Assembly (NCBI RefSeq): GCF_014279895.1
Contig: NZ_CP047954.1
Span: forward strand, 2,046,001-2,110,000
Length of the DNA stretch: 64,000 nt
DNA from: Synechococcus sp. M16.1
GTDB lineage: Bacteria > Cyanobacteriota > Cyanobacteriia > PCC-6307 > Cyanobiaceae
Reading direction: 5' to 3'
Shown here: positions 43,354 to 52,588 of the stretch, one piece after another
Layout: every line of letters begins with the position of its first letter
Position numbering within the stretch: position 1 is the stretch's first letter
Translations under genes and position numbers: made by a program
The notes under the pieces: generated by a model
The model's database searches: none
What the model saw: the letters and a program-made list of their open reading frames with translations, nothing else
Told to the model about the DNA's origin: nothing

Positions 43354-44435
43354 GCCGCTCCGTTGGAGTGATTGGTGCCGGGGCCATCGGCCTCGGCACC
43401 GCCTGGCATCTGGCCCAGCAAGGCCACGATGTTTCTGTTTACGACCCTCGCCTGAACCAGGCCGTTGATCGCGAGGGATCGGTAAATGCTTTGAGTGGAA
43501 CATCGGCATCCCTCGGGGTTCTGATGGGTCACGTGTTTCGCCGCAGCAGCGGGCGGGGCTGGAGGCTGCGCCGCCGGAGCATGGAGCTCTGGCCGCAGTG
43601 GATCGACAAGCTGCAGGCTCACCAGCCAGATCTCAAACTCCATCCGGGCCTGCTGCAAATCGCCGAGGACGAACGAGCGGCTGAGCGGATGGAAGCGCTG
43701 GCCGCCCAGCGCGTTGAGCTGGGCCTGGAGATGGTCACCAACACCGACCTGGCAGTGGTCTGGCCGACGGCCAGGCACGGTGGCCTGCACTCGCGCCACG
43801 ACGGTCGTGTGGATCCCCTGCTGCTGCAACGGGCCCTGCGACAGGCGCTGGCAGAGCAAAGCGTGGAGCTGAATGCCACGGCGGTGATCCGTCTGGAGCG
43901 CAACGACAACCACTGGCGTGTGCATCGCGCCGATGGAGACAGCTCCGTTCACAACTTTGTGGTGCTCTGCACAGCCCTGAGCTCGGATGTCTTGCTGGAA
44001 CCGCTGGGCCAGGCCCGACCGATGACACCGGTGTTGGGCCAGGCCCTGTCACTGGAACTGTCAACGGGTCCGACAACGTGGAGCAACTGGCCCTCGGTGC
44101 TGGTGGATCAGGGCTTCAACCTGATTCCAACCGCACCCGGGCGATTGCTGCTCGGGGCCACCGTGGAACCGGGCGATCGCGCTTCGGAGGATCCTCTGAG
44201 CCTGATGCGCAACCTGAATGAGCGGGCACCGGAGTGGCTGCGCTCAGCCACGGTGGTTGGCCATTGGAGTGGCCTGCGGGCCCGGCCCGTGGAGCGCCCG
44301 GCCCCTCTGCTGGAGGAGCTGGAACCCGGGTTGATCCTTGCCAGTGGGCACTATCGCAACGGCGTTCTGCTCACGCCTGGCACCGCCGAGTGGGTCGCCG
44401 CTGAACTCGAGCAGAGATCACTCGAGCAGGCATAA
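43350..44435 (+). CDS. FAD-dependent amino acid oxidase-like protein (DAO/ThiO family), probable CTG start
   Basis: 361 aa if started at CTG 43350, overlapping the psbQ stop (CTGA). The first ATG/GTG/TTG in frame is GTG 43368, which would leave MIGAGAIG and cut the first beta strand of the FAD fold. With CTG the N-terminus is SRSVGVIGAGAIGLGTAWHLA, as in relatives. A weak GAGG lies 7 bases before it. The GxGxxG site, the Asp at the end of strand 2 (VSVYDP) and the C-terminal GHYRNGVLLTPGTAEWVA block fit the DAO family, for example glycine oxidase ThiO. Exact substrate unknown. Followed by a terminator shared with dnaK. Confidence 0.82.
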   Translation: MSRSVGVIGAGAIGLGTAWHLAQQGHDVSVYDPRLNQAVDREGSVNALSGTSASLGVLMGHVFRRSSGRGWRLRRRSMELWPQWIDKLQAHQPDLKLHPGLLQIAEDERAAERMEALAAQRVELGLEMVTNTDLAVVWPTARHGGLHSRHDGRVDPLLLQRALRQALAEQSVELNATAVIRLERNDNHWRVHRADGDSSVHNFVVLCTALSSDVLLEPLGQARPMTPVLGQALSLELSTGPTTWSNWPSVLVDQGFNLIPTAPGRLLLGATVEPGDRASEDPLSLMRNLNERAPEWLRSATVVGHWSGLRARPVERPAPLLEELEPGLILASGHYRNGVLLTPGTAEWVAAELEQRSLEQA

Positions 44436-44457
44436 AAAAAGGGCCCCGCAGGGCCCT
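44434..44457 (-). terminator. Terminator of dnaK, possibly shared with the FAD oxidase
   Basis: AGGGCCC, loop CGCA, GGGCCCT (44440-44457). The A7 run at 44434-44440 gives a T-tract on the minus strand, where dnaK ends 23 bases away. No T-run exists on the plus side. Confidence 0.85.
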
Positions 44458-44479
44458 AGTGAGTTCGGGAATCAACCGA

Positions 44480-46393
44480 TCACTTGGTCTCGGTGAACTC
44501 CGCGTCGATGACGTCGTCACTGGCATCGCCACCACCGGCGTTGGCTCCGGCACCGGCATCAGCGCCAGGCGCGCTAGCACCAGCTGCAGCCCCTTCCTGC
44601 TGATAAACGGAAGCGCCCACGGTGTAGAGCTCCTGCTGCAGTTCCTCCAGCAGGGTCTTCATCGCGTCGTAGTCGTCCTTCTCGGTGGCTTCCTTGAGCT
44701 TGAGGCGCTTCTCCTCCAGCTTCGCCTTGGCGTCGGCGTCAACCTTGTCGCCCAGTTCTCCCATCTGCTTTTCAGCCTGGTAGACGAGGGTTTCGGCCTG
44801 GTTCTTGAGGTCGATCTTTTCGCGCTTCTCCTTGTCAGCGCTGGCATTGGCCTCGGCGTCCTTGACCATCTTGTCGACCTCAGAATCCGAGAGGGTCGAC
44901 GCACCGGTGATCGAGATGGACTGCTCCTTGCCGCTGCCCTTGTCCTTGGCGGTGACGCTGAGGATGCCGTTGGCGTCGATGTCGAAGGTCACTTCGATCT
45001 GAGGCACGCCCCGGGGAGCCGGGGGGATGCCATCGAGACGGAAGGTTCCAAGGGACTTGTTGTCGGATGCCATCTCGCGCTCACCCTGGAGCACGTGAAT
45101 TTCCACGTTGGTCTGACCATCCACAGCCGTGGAGTAGGTCTCGGTCTTCTTGGTGGGAACCGTGGTGTTGCGGGTGATCATCTTGGTCATCACACCGCCG
45201 AGAGTCTCCACACCCAGGGAGAGGGGCGTGACGTCGAGCAGAAGGATGTCCTTCACCTCCCCGGCCAGCACACCGCCCTGAATGGCAGCACCAACAGCCA
45301 CCACCTCATCGGGGTTCACCGTCTGGTTGGGGTCTTTGCCGGTGATGCGCTTCACCAGTTCGAGCACGGCCGGAATGCGGGTGGAACCACCCACCATCAC
45401 GATTTCGTCCAGCTCGCCGGAGGAGAGCTTGGCGTCCTTGAGCGCCTGCTCCACAGGCATGGCGCAGCGGTCGATCAGCTTGGAGGCCAGTTCCTCGAAC
45501 TTGGCGCGGGTGAGGGTGAGATCCAGGTGCTTGGGACCCTCAGGCGTGGCCGTGATGAACGGCAGGTTGATCTCGCTCTGGGTGGCGTTGGACAGCTCCA
45601 CCTTGGCTTTTTCAGCGGCTTCGGTGAGGCGCTGCAGGGCCTGCTTGTCCTGACGCAGATCGATGCCTTCGTTGGATTTGAAGGTCTCGGCCAGGTGATC
45701 AACAATCACCTTGTCGAAATCGTCACCACCGAGGTGCGTGTCACCAGCGGTGGACAACACCTCAAACACGCCGTCGCCAACTTCCAGAACGGACACGTCG
45801 AAGGTGCCACCGCCCAGGTCGAAGACCAGGATGCGCTCGTTGCTCTTCTTGTCGAGGCCGTAGGCCAGAGCCGCAGCGGTGGGCTCGTTGATGATGCGCA
45901 GCACCTCAAGGCCAGCGATCTTGCCGGCGTCCTTGGTGGCCTGGCGCTGGGAGTCGTTGAAGTAGGCGGGAACGGTAATCACCGCTTGGCTGACGGTTTC
46001 ACCGAGGTACTTACCGGCGTCCTCGGCCAGCTTGCGCAGCACCTGGGCGGACACCTCTTCAGGCGCAAATTGCTTGTCGAGAACCGGGCACTTCACCTTC
46101 ACGTTGGAGCCGGCCTTTGCGACGCCGTAGCTCACCTCTTTCGATTCCTCGTTCACCTCATCAACCCGACGGCCGATGAAACGCTTGACGGAATAGAAGG
46201 TGTTATCCGGGTTCATCACCGCCTGACGTTTGGCGATCTGACCCACCAGCTGATCCTGGTTCTTGGTGTAAGCAACCACGGAGGGCGTGGTGCGGAAGCC
46301 CTCGGCGTTCGCGATCACGGTGGGCTTGCCGCCCTCCATCACGGAAACACAGCTGTTCGTGGTGCCAAGGTCAATGCCGACAACCTTGCCCAT
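44480..46393 (-). CDS. dnaK: Chaperone DnaK (Hsp70)
   Basis: 637 aa, ATG at 46393: [20 protein letters not shown]. ATPase-domain blocks [38 protein letters not shown] and [10 protein letters not shown], the linker [17 protein letters not shown], the substrate domain, and a C-terminus [12 protein letters not shown] with an Ala/Gly-rich stretch before it. The strong codon bias is that of a highly expressed gene. Normal length. No dnaJ or grpE is adjacent. It is divergent from aroE. A CIRCE element is not seen. Confidence 0.98.
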   Translation of the reverse strand: MGKVVGIDLGTTNSCVSVMEGGKPTVIANAEGFRTTPSVVAYTKNQDQLVGQIAKRQAVMNPDNTFYSVKRFIGRRVDEVNEESKEVSYGVAKAGSNVKVKCPVLDKQFAPEEVSAQVLRKLAEDAGKYLGETVSQAVITVPAYFNDSQRQATKDAGKIAGLEVLRIINEPTAAALAYGLDKKSNERILVFDLGGGTFDVSVLEVGDGVFEVLSTAGDTHLGGDDFDKVIVDHLAETFKSNEGIDLRQDKQALQRLTEAAEKAKVELSNATQSEINLPFITATPEGPKHLDLTLTRAKFEELASKLIDRCAMPVEQALKDAKLSSGELDEIVMVGGSTRIPAVLELVKRITGKDPNQTVNPDEVVAVGAAIQGGVLAGEVKDILLLDVTPLSLGVETLGGVMTKMITRNTTVPTKKTETYSTAVDGQTNVEIHVLQGEREMASDNKSLGTFRLDGIPPAPRGVPQIEVTFDIDANGILSVTAKDKGSGKEQSISITGASTLSDSEVDKMVKDAEANASADKEKREKIDLKNQAETLVYQAEKQMGELGDKVDADAKAKLEEKRLKLKEATEKDDYDAMKTLLEELQQELYTVGASVYQQEGAAAGASAPGADAGAGANAGGGDASDDVIDAEFTETK

Positions 46394-46509
46394 CGGTGCC
46401 CACCTCCAGAAATGGTGATTTGAATGGGCTCATCCTCCACAGCAGACCCGGTGACAGGCGAGGTGTGGTTCCCGAACAGGCAGGCTGGTGGAGCGATCCG
46501 GCCCTGGCA

Positions 46510-47379
46510 ATGATCAACGGCGACACCAGCCTTGTGGGCCTGCTTGGCAATCCAGTGCGCCACTCGCTTTCGCCGGTGATGCAGAACGCCGCCATCGAAA
46601 GCATGGGGCTCAACTGGCGCTACCTGGCCCTGCCCTGCACAAGCGAAAACCTTGATGAAGTGCTGAAGGGTCTGAGGGCCGTGGGCTGCCAAGGCCTCAA
46701 CGTCACCATCCCCCACAAACAAGCCATCGCCGAGCTCTGCGAGGAGCTGAGCCCACTGGCGAAACGGCTCGGTGCCGTCAACACCCTGATTCCGGGAGCG
46801 GGTGGTGGCTGGTTCGGCACCAACACCGATGTGGAGGGCTTTCTGGCACCCCTCGGTGCCAACGACGCCTGGGCCGGACGCCATGCCGTGGTGATCGGCT
46901 GCGGCGGATCAGCTCGAGCCGTGGTCGCCGGTCTGCAGACCCTGAACCTCAGCAGCATCACCGTTGTGGGACGGCGCAGCGAGGCACTGCAAGCCTTCAT
47001 CACTGATCTGCAGCAGAGCCACGCCCCCCTGACGGCCTGTCTCGACACCGCTGTTCAGCTCAACGAGAACGTGGCTCAAGCGGCTCTCGTGGTGAACACC
47101 ACCCCGGTGGGCATGACCCAGCACGGTGACCCCGAGGCGATGCCACTGGGGGCCGAGCTCTGGACAAACCTGAACGGAGAAGCGGTGTTGTACGACCTGA
47201 TCTACACACCAAGGCCCACCAGCTGGCTCGCCGCTGGGCAACAACGGGGCCACCGCTGCATCGATGGTCTCGAGATGCTGGTGCAGCAGGGCGCTGCCTC
47301 TCTGCGGCTCTGGAGTGGACGCGACGACGTTCCTGTCGCGGCGATGCGCAGCGCCGCCACAACTGCTCTTGCGACCTAA
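46510..47379 (+). CDS. aroE: Shikimate dehydrogenase
   Basis: 289 aa from ATG at 46510 (MINGDTSLVGLLGNPVRHSL), with the shikimate-binding SLSP at about residue 20. Catalytic Lys is in NVTIPHKQAI and Asp in GTNTDVEGF. The NADP domain has VIGCGGSARAVVAGL, VVGRRSEAL, and the C-terminal IDGLEMLVQQGAASLRLW. The upstream frame to 46396 overlaps the divergent promoter region and lacks AroE features. Reaction: 3-dehydroshikimate to shikimate. It is followed by tic20 after 25 bases. Confidence 0.95.
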   Translation: MINGDTSLVGLLGNPVRHSLSPVMQNAAIESMGLNWRYLALPCTSENLDEVLKGLRAVGCQGLNVTIPHKQAIAELCEELSPLAKRLGAVNTLIPGAGGGWFGTNTDVEGFLAPLGANDAWAGRHAVVIGCGGSARAVVAGLQTLNLSSITVVGRRSEALQAFITDLQQSHAPLTACLDTAVQLNENVAQAALVVNTTPVGMTQHGDPEAMPLGAELWTNLNGEAVLYDLIYTPRPTSWLAAGQQRGHRCIDGLEMLVQQGAASLRLWSGRDDVPVAAMRSAATTALAT

Positions 47380-47404
47380 GGTCCCAACAATCCATAGCTC
47401 CACC

Positions 47405-47881
47405 GTGCAGATTCCCCTCTGGCAGCGGCTTCTTGCACCGCTGGTGTACCTGCTCCCCTGGAGTGACGCCATTCCCTTTGGCCTCGGGGCTGACGGTGTG
47501 TTCAACCAGATCCCGTTGCTGAGGCTGCTGATCGTTCCTGCAGTGCCGCTAATCCAATTGGATCGTGGGGTTCCCTTCGGTGGCCTGCTGCTGTTCTTCG
47601 TGCTGTTTCTTGCGGTGGTGCGGAATCCGGCCGTTCCCTACTTCCTGCGCTTCAACACCCTGCAGGCCCTGCTCACCGACATCGTCATCGTTGTGCTGAG
47701 CTTCGCGTTTGGGATCCTTCTCCAACCGATTGCCGGAGGCAGCCTGCTGCTGAGCACCCTGTCCAGCACGGTTGTGGTGGCGGTGCTGGCGATCCTTCTG
47801 TTCGCCCTGGTGGAGTGCTGGCGCGGTCGCGAACCGGATCTGCCCGGCATCAGCCAGGCCGTACGCATGCAGCTCTACTGA
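47405..47881 (+). CDS. Tic20-family membrane protein
   Basis: 158 aa from GTG at 47405 ([19 protein letters not shown]). Four hydrophobic helices, with [10 protein letters not shown] near the first and [19 protein letters not shown] in the middle, as in the Tic20/Ycf60 family of cyanobacteria and chloroplasts. In chloroplasts Tic20 is part of the inner-envelope protein import channel; the cyanobacterial role is unclear. The longer open frame to 47264 runs into aroE and is not counted. Confidence 0.82.
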   Translation: MQIPLWQRLLAPLVYLLPWSDAIPFGLGADGVFNQIPLLRLLIVPAVPLIQLDRGVPFGGLLLFFVLFLAVVRNPAVPYFLRFNTLQALLTDIVIVVLSFAFGILLQPIAGGSLLLSTLSSTVVVAVLAILLFALVECWRGREPDLPGISQAVRMQLY

Positions 47882-47922
47882 AGCTTCGTGGGCACGCCAG
47901 GGGATATGGTGTTGGATCCGTC

Positions 47923-47938
47923 GCTCACTTCGGTGAGC
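47923..47938 (+). other. Hairpin in rpsF leader
   Basis: GCTCAC, loop TTCG, GTGAGC, 24 bases before the rpsF ATG. A TATGGT -10 lies just upstream (about 47905-47910), so the hairpin is in the transcribed leader. S6 operons in other bacteria have autoregulatory leader RNA; resemblance beyond position is not shown. Confidence 0.4.
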
Positions 47939-47961
47939 CTGATGCCCCTTCGGTGCTGCCC

Positions 47962-48336
47962 ATGACGCACGATCCGTATTACGAAACCATGTACATCCTT
48001 CGTCCGGACATTCCGGAGGAGGAAGTTGAAAGCCATCTCACCAAGTACCGCGACATGCTCGTGGAAGCTGGTGCCGACGTGCTGGACAACCAGATGCGTG
48101 GCAAGCGCCGTCTGGCCTATCCGATTGCGAAGCACAAGGAAGGCATTTACGTGCAACTGAGCCACAACGGCGATGGCCAGCACGTTGCTGTTCTCGAGAA
48201 GGCAATGCGCCTCAGTGAGGATGTGATCCGCTATCTGACCGTGAAGCAGGAAGGTCCCCTTCCCGCACCTCGGGTGATGCCGGGCAGCGAAGCTGCTCAA
48301 CAGCAACAGGCCGAAACCGCTGCATCAGCTGACTGA
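47962..48336 (+). CDS. rpsF: 30S ribosomal protein S6
   Basis: 124 aa from ATG at 47962 ([20 protein letters not shown]). [15 protein letters not shown] and [20 protein letters not shown] are S6 hallmarks, with a Gln/Ala-rich C-terminal tail ([14 protein letters not shown]). It binds 16S rRNA with S18 in the platform of the small subunit. No rpsR or ssb follows; the next gene is a coiled-coil protein on the same strand. The open frame upstream to 47815 overlaps tic20 and is ignored. Confidence 0.96.
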   Translation: MTHDPYYETMYILRPDIPEEEVESHLTKYRDMLVEAGADVLDNQMRGKRRLAYPIAKHKEGIYVQLSHNGDGQHVAVLEKAMRLSEDVIRYLTVKQEGPLPAPRVMPGSEAAQQQQAETAASAD

Positions 48337-48377
48337 TCAGCATTGTTGGATTCGTGGGTGGGCGATACCGTCCGCCC

Positions 48378-48725
48378 ATGGATTCGAAACACGACCACCC
48401 TCAACCAACCGAACCTGTTTGGAACGAGCGTCATGGCGACGCTGAAGTGATTCGGTTGCTGAAACAGAGAATTTCCGAGCTCGAGGGCGAGATCGAGGCC
48501 TACAACGAGCTTCTGGCCGAACTTCCGGACGTCTTTGAACGACGTTTCCAACAGCGGCTTGAGCCGTTGATGGAGCTTTATCAACTGCTGGCTGAACAGG
48601 TTGATCAAGACCAGATCGAACGGCCTCAGCCAGCCCTGCCTGGAAGCTCAGAACCGGACAACGTTGTGCGTTTTCCGGGCCTGAGGCTTCTCAACTTCCT
48701 GCAGAAGCGGCAGCGCTCAGCTTGA
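48378..48725 (+). CDS. Coiled-coil protein of unknown function
   Basis: 115 aa from ATG at 48378 ([18 protein letters not shown]). Residues about 24-75 form a continuous charged helix of coiled-coil type ([20 protein letters not shown], then [20 protein letters not shown]); the C-terminal tail is Pro-rich and then basic. It looks like a small cyanobacterial protein of unknown role. It ends 9 bases inside the convergent argG. rpsF lies 41 bases upstream on the same strand. Confidence 0.7.
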   Translation: MDSKHDHPQPTEPVWNERHGDAEVIRLLKQRISELEGEIEAYNELLAELPDVFERRFQQRLEPLMELYQLLAEQVDQDQIERPQPALPGSSEPDNVVRFPGLRLLNFLQKRQRSA

Positions 48726-49928
48726 ACGGCGCTGGGATGCTGACCAGAGTCGGGTCGGCAGACCCCAGACGTAGATAAAGCCCTCTGCAGCGCGGTGATC
48801 GAACTGATCCTCACTGCCGTAGGACGCCATTTCGGGGACGTACAGGCTGCTGTCGGCTGAACCGCGGCCGGTGACCGTGGCCGTTCCTTTGTGCAGCCGG
48901 AGACGAACGACACCATTGACAGTGGTCTGGGTGCGGTCCATGAAGCCGTCCAGAGCATCCTTGAGAGGGCCAAACCAAAGGCCCTGGTAGACGAGATCGG
49001 CCCACTGCATTTCCAATTGCCGCTTGCTGCGCAGCACATCGGCGGCCAGGGTCAGGCTTTCCAGTTCCTGGTGGGCCTGGATCAACAGTAAAAGGCCAGG
49101 CGTTTCGTAGATCTCCCGGGATTTGATCCCCACCACACGGTTCTCGATCATGTCGAGACGGCCGATGCCATGGGTGCCCGCCAGGCGGTTGGCTTCACGG
49201 ATCAAAGCCACCGGGTCCAGCTGCTGACCGTTGATCGCCACAGGATTGCCTGCTTCAAAGGCAATCTCGATCTCTTCAGAGGCATCCGGAGCCTCCTCCA
49301 CCGATCGCGTCATCGCAAACACCTCCTCCGGCGGAGCCACCATCGGGTCTTCAAGGGGTCCGGCTTCAATGCTGCGGCCCAGCAGATTGAGATCGATCGA
49401 GTAAGGCGACTTCTTGCTCACCGGTGCGGGCAGACCAAAGCGTTCGCCGTAGGCGATGGTCTCCTCACGGCTCATGCCCCACTCACGGGCTGGGGTGAGC
49501 ACCTTGAGGTCCGGTGCCAACGCAGCGATGGCCACATCGAAACGCACCTGATCATTGCCCTTGCCTGTGCATCCATGGGCGACAGCATCGGCACCCACTT
49601 CCCGGGCCACCTCCACCAGGCGCTTCGCGATCAGAGGCCTCGCCAGGGCCGTGGAGAGGGGGTAACGGCCTTCGTAGAGGGCGTTGGCACGAATCGCCGG
49701 AAAAGCGAAATCCTTGATGAAGGGCTGAATCAGATCTCCCACCAGCGACTGACTGGCACCCGCATCCAGCGCTTTCTGACGAATCGGCTCCAGCTCATCG
49801 CCCTGGCCGAGATCAGCGGCAAAGGTGATCACATCCTCAACACCCCATTCCTGCTTGAGGTATGGGATGCAGACACTGGTATCCACTCCCCCGGAATAGG
49901 CGAGTACCACCTTCTTGGCGCGGCCCAT
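48717..49928 (-). CDS. argG: Argininosuccinate synthase
   Basis: 403 aa from ATG at 49928 ([20 protein letters not shown]), the PP-loop SGGVDTS at residue 12. Further blocks: KEWG-type [39 protein letters not shown] and [24 protein letters not shown]. It couples citrulline and aspartate with ATP in arginine synthesis. The ATG overlaps the TGA of the small membrane ORF (TGATG), so the two are coupled. The 3' end overlaps the coiled-coil gene by 9 bases. Confidence 0.97.
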   Translation of the reverse strand: MGRAKKVVLAYSGGVDTSVCIPYLKQEWGVEDVITFAADLGQGDELEPIRQKALDAGASQSLVGDLIQPFIKDFAFPAIRANALYEGRYPLSTALARPLIAKRLVEVAREVGADAVAHGCTGKGNDQVRFDVAIAALAPDLKVLTPAREWGMSREETIAYGERFGLPAPVSKKSPYSIDLNLLGRSIEAGPLEDPMVAPPEEVFAMTRSVEEAPDASEEIEIAFEAGNPVAINGQQLDPVALIREANRLAGTHGIGRLDMIENRVVGIKSREIYETPGLLLLIQAHQELESLTLAADVLRSKRQLEMQWADLVYQGLWFGPLKDALDGFMDRTQTTVNGVVRLRLHKGTATVTGRGSADSSLYVPEMASYGSEDQFDHRAAEGFIYVWGLPTRLWSASQRRSS

Positions 49929-50161
49929 CAATGGGTCTCCTGATCACAATCATCTGATTCTCTCGTCTCGCCGGTCGCCACCTGTGGAGAAGCCGCAAGC
50001 AACCATGCAGCCAATGCTGCAGCCGGGACAAAGACCAGCAGCAGCGCCAGGGTCCAGGAGGTCTGCAACGGTTCAGGCCGCTGCAAACCCCACCAATGCA
50101 GACCAAAGCTGATGATCAGGGCCAGACCCCATAGAAGAACGAGCAGCGCAGATTTGTTCAG
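49928..50161 (-). CDS. Small two-helix membrane protein, start uncertain
   Basis: 77 aa if started at CTG 50161 ([20 protein letters not shown]), preceded by no clear ribosome binding site. The only other in-frame start is TTG at 50242, inside the divergent gene. Two hydrophobic segments (residues 4-20 and 36-57), then a polar acidic tail [15 protein letters not shown]. No family recognised. The stop overlaps the argG start. It may be a real coupled gene; the membrane profile supports that more than the start does. Confidence 0.5.
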   Translation of the reverse strand: MNKSALLVLLWGLALIISFGLHWWGLQRPEPLQTSWTLALLLVFVPAAALAAWLLAASPQVATGETRESDDCDQETH

Positions 50162-50220
50162 TGGGGGATCAAAAACAGCACATGGTCTATCTTGGTTGAT
50201 TGGCCCGCGTCCCTCCCTGC

Positions 50221-50490
50221 ATGAGCGCTCTGGTTGATTCAAACGCCCTGGACAGCGTCAACCCGTCCCTCACCCGCTACGGGCGCCGCGACCCTGCACC
50301 CGTGCTGCCCCTGCGTGAGGAGCCTGACCTTCTGTCTTGGCTGGAAACCAGCGGCCGTCTCGTTGCCGACGAAGAATCCGGTTCACCTGAAGTGAGCACC
50401 GTCGAAGAGGAGGAACTCTCCGCGCTCATGGGTGAGAAAGAGGATTACAACAAGGACGACGAGCAAAACGAGGAGCAGTGGGAGGACTGA
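50221..50490 (+). CDS. DUF3134-like acidic protein
   Basis: 89 aa from ATG at 50221 (MSALVDSNALDSVNPSLTRY). NPSLTRYGRRDPAPVLPLREE, then PDLLSWLETSGRLVADEE, is the core I associate with cyanobacterial DUF3134. The C-terminal third is very acidic (EEEELSALMGEKEDYNKDDE). No function is known. It is divergent from the small membrane gene; CTATCTTG about 30 bases upstream may be part of its promoter. Confidence 0.7.
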   Translation: MSALVDSNALDSVNPSLTRYGRRDPAPVLPLREEPDLLSWLETSGRLVADEESGSPEVSTVEEEELSALMGEKEDYNKDDEQNEEQWED

Positions 50491-50561
50491 CGTTCCCCAA
50501 GCACTGACTGGTCGCCACTGAGCGACTCACCTAGGGTCCCAGCGATCAGTCCAGTGCAGCT

Positions 50562-51662
50562 TTGCAATCCACGGATTCGAACCGCCGTCCTTGGTGGGAG
50601 AACGGCTCATTGAGTGCCAGCTTGCTGATGCTGGTGGTCTTGATGACCAGCTTTGCAGCCGACAAGTGGATCACCAATGCGCAACTGAGCCTGCCGCTCT
50701 TGATTTCAGCGGTCTGCGCAACAGCGACTGCAGCCTTGGGCATTCCCCTTCTGCGGCGCTTGAAGATGGGGCAATTCATCCGTGAGGAAGGCCCCAAAGC
50801 CCATCAGAGCAAGGCGGGAACGCCAACGATGGGGGGCCTTCTGGTGGTTCCCGTCGGGGTCATTCTCGGGAGCCTGATCACACGGGACGCCGTGGCGTCA
50901 CAACAACTGCTCAGCCTGGCAGCCCTGACCCTGGCGTTCATGCTGATCGGCGGCATCGATGACTGGAGCAGCCTCACCAAACACACCAATGCTGGCCTGA
51001 CGGCGCGAGGAAAATTGCTGCTGCAAGCCATGGCAGCCGCAACCTTTCTGGCCATCGCTGCCTGGCAGGGCTGGATCAGCAGCAGCATTGCCCTGCCCTT
51101 TGGCCTTGAACTGCCCCTAGGTCTTCTGATCTGGCCGCTGGGGCTGTTTGTCGTTCTGGCGGAGAGCAACGCCACCAACCTCACCGATGGCCTGGATGGC
51201 TTGGCCAGCGGCTGCGGAGCACTGGTGTTTACCGGTCTGGCACTTCAACTGATGCTCCGGGGAGACAACGGAGATCCCGCCTTGGCTGGCTTCTGCATGA
51301 CCATGGCCGGGGCATGGCTTGGGTTTCTGGTGCACAACCGAAACCCAGCTCGGGCCTTCATGGGCGACACAGGGTCCCTGGCGATGGGAGCCGCCCTCAG
51401 CGGTGTGGCTCTGTTGTCCAACAGCCTCTGGCCCCTGCTGGTGATGGGAGGCGTCTTCGTCGCGGAATCCCTCTCCGTGATCATCCAGGTTTGGGTGTTC
51501 AAGGCCACGAAAGGACCTGATGGTCAGGGGCGACGCGTGTTCCGCATGGCGCCGCTGCATCACCACTTTGAGCTGGGCGGCACCAATGAACGAAGCGTGG
51601 TGCCTGCGTTCTGGCTCGCCACAGCAGGGCTTGTACTTCTGGGACTGGTGCTGCGTCCCTGA
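50562..51662 (+). CDS. mraY: Phospho-N-acetylmuramoyl-pentapeptide transferase
   Basis: 366 aa, TTG start at 50562 (no ATG or GTG in frame before the first helix). About ten membrane segments. MraY blocks: [25 protein letters not shown] with the catalytic Asp pair, [31 protein letters not shown] and [12 protein letters not shown]. It attaches phospho-MurNAc-pentapeptide to undecaprenyl phosphate at the inner membrane, the first lipid step of peptidoglycan synthesis. Not in a dcw cluster here, as usual in cyanobacteria. Confidence 0.96.
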   Translation: MQSTDSNRRPWWENGSLSASLLMLVVLMTSFAADKWITNAQLSLPLLISAVCATATAALGIPLLRRLKMGQFIREEGPKAHQSKAGTPTMGGLLVVPVGVILGSLITRDAVASQQLLSLAALTLAFMLIGGIDDWSSLTKHTNAGLTARGKLLLQAMAAATFLAIAAWQGWISSSIALPFGLELPLGLLIWPLGLFVVLAESNATNLTDGLDGLASGCGALVFTGLALQLMLRGDNGDPALAGFCMTMAGAWLGFLVHNRNPARAFMGDTGSLAMGAALSGVALLSNSLWPLLVMGGVFVAESLSVIIQVWVFKATKGPDGQGRRVFRMAPLHHHFELGGTNERSVVPAFWLATAGLVLLGLVLRP

Positions 51663-51967
51663 GCGCTGATCTTTGATCCAATCCTGAGGACTATGACTTT
51701 GAAGTGGGCTGAAGGATGCAGTGATTCAGATCGTCAATGAAGTTGAACTTGGTTTCCCCCGCACAAAATCAATACGTCTGAGAAAAGTTGACACCGATGC
51801 AAAAAAAGACCGACGTTTTTAAGAATTTGGAGTGACCACAACACAGTTCCCTGAATGAAGGGAGGCCTGAACGACACAGTCGGTACTCACAGGATTTTTG
51901 ATATCCAGAACGAACGCTTTGCACCGCTCACATCCCTTAAAGTCATGTTTTGAGGCGGCAAGGCAGG
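51663..51967. other. 305-base intergenic stretch, nothing firm
   Basis: Between mraY and the next small gene. Clearly more AT-rich than the flanks, with runs AAAAAAAG and GATTTTTGATAT. There is no hairpin terminator. A 33-codon frame from GTG 51721 is too short to support. GGAGGCC at about 51870 is not followed by a usable start. It probably carries the promoter of the 82-aa gene. Confidence 0.5.
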
Positions 51968-52216
51968 ATGACCTACTTCACCTGGCGTGAATCCGGTCTC
52001 ACCGCTGACTGCTCAAGCCTCGAGGCGATGGCTGCCCGCTTTGAGGAGTCGGCGAGTTTGATGCGGCGCATGTCAAGCGAGGGGTTCCAACTGGAACGCC
52101 AGGGAACGGAGCAGCGCATCACGCATCCCGATCCCACCGTGTTTGAAGCCTGGGGTTTCGTCAGCGAAGAATCACCGGTTCGCCAACTCACGCTGATCCC
52201 CGATCTTCAGAACTGA
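51968..52216 (+). CDS. Small soluble protein, unknown
   Basis: 82 aa from ATG at 51968 (MTYFTWRESGLTADCSSLEA). The sequence mixes an N-terminal aromatic strand, a helix (AMAARFEESASLMRRMSSEG) and strands (FQLERQGTEQRITHPDPTVF). It has no membrane segment. The stop TGA overlaps the next ATG (TGATG). No family recognised; it has the look of a small conserved picocyanobacterial protein. The GGCAAGG 7 bases upstream may be the ribosome binding site. Confidence 0.65.
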   Translation: MTYFTWRESGLTADCSSLEAMAARFEESASLMRRMSSEGFQLERQGTEQRITHPDPTVFEAWGFVSEESPVRQLTLIPDLQN

Positions 52217-52383
52217 TGGACAACCTGCTTGCCAAAACCGCTGAGCTGCTCGCCAGCGCCGCTGCCGATCCTGATCGGGTTCTTCGGTGGGTGCTGATCT
52301 ATTTCGGTGTGTCGTCGCTTGGATTCATGGGCGTTTGGCTGATCGGCGAAGTGCGCCGTCAGAGCAGCACCGATTCGAATTGA
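52216..52383 (+). CDS. 55-aa single-span membrane protein
   Basis: ATG at 52216 overlaps the stop of the preceding gene. The protein starts MDNLLAKTAELLASAAADPD; one membrane helix (VLIYFGVSSLGFMGVWLI) spans about residues 27-44, followed by GEVRRQSSTDSN. Coupling and the clear membrane profile support a real gene. Unknown family. It forms a two-gene unit with the 82-aa protein, which may be its soluble partner. Confidence 0.6.
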   Translation: MDNLLAKTAELLASAAADPDRVLRWVLIYFGVSSLGFMGVWLIGEVRRQSSTDSN

Positions 52384-52387
52384 GCCC

Positions 52388-52576
52388 TCAGCGGCTCGCT
52401 TCCACCGAGCGCTGACGCCATTGAGGCGTTTGCTCCATCGATTTCAGCTGCTCTGCACTGGGGCTCTCAAGCACGTCCAGGAGAACGCATCCTTGACCTA
52501 GCGGGAGATCAGGCGCTGCAACCCAGGCTGCGGAAAGTCTCAGGACTTGCGTTGATTGATGATGCAGGCAGGCCAT
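52388..52576 (-). CDS. Small hypothetical protein
   Basis: 62 aa from ATG at 52576, ending at 52388. The body VLRLSAAWVAAPDLPLGQ, then GCVLLDVLESPSAEQLKSM, is balanced in composition, and codon use is normal for this genome. Its start lies 13 bases before the purT start on the other strand, so they are divergent. No family recognised. It could equally be a chance frame. Confidence 0.35.
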   Translation of the reverse strand: MACLHHQSTQVLRLSAAWVAAPDLPLGQGCVLLDVLESPSAEQLKSMEQTPQWRQRSVEASR

Positions 52577-52588
52577 TCAAAGATCACC

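Noticed and set aside
44459-46423. 654-codon open frame on the plus strand opposite dnaK
   Set aside because: Antisense shadow of a strongly biased gene. The product is a Leu/His/Gly/Val-rich translation without domains, and dnaK is certain.
51721-51822. 33-codon frame starting GTG in the mraY downstream gap
   Set aside because: Too short, no ribosome binding site, no motif.
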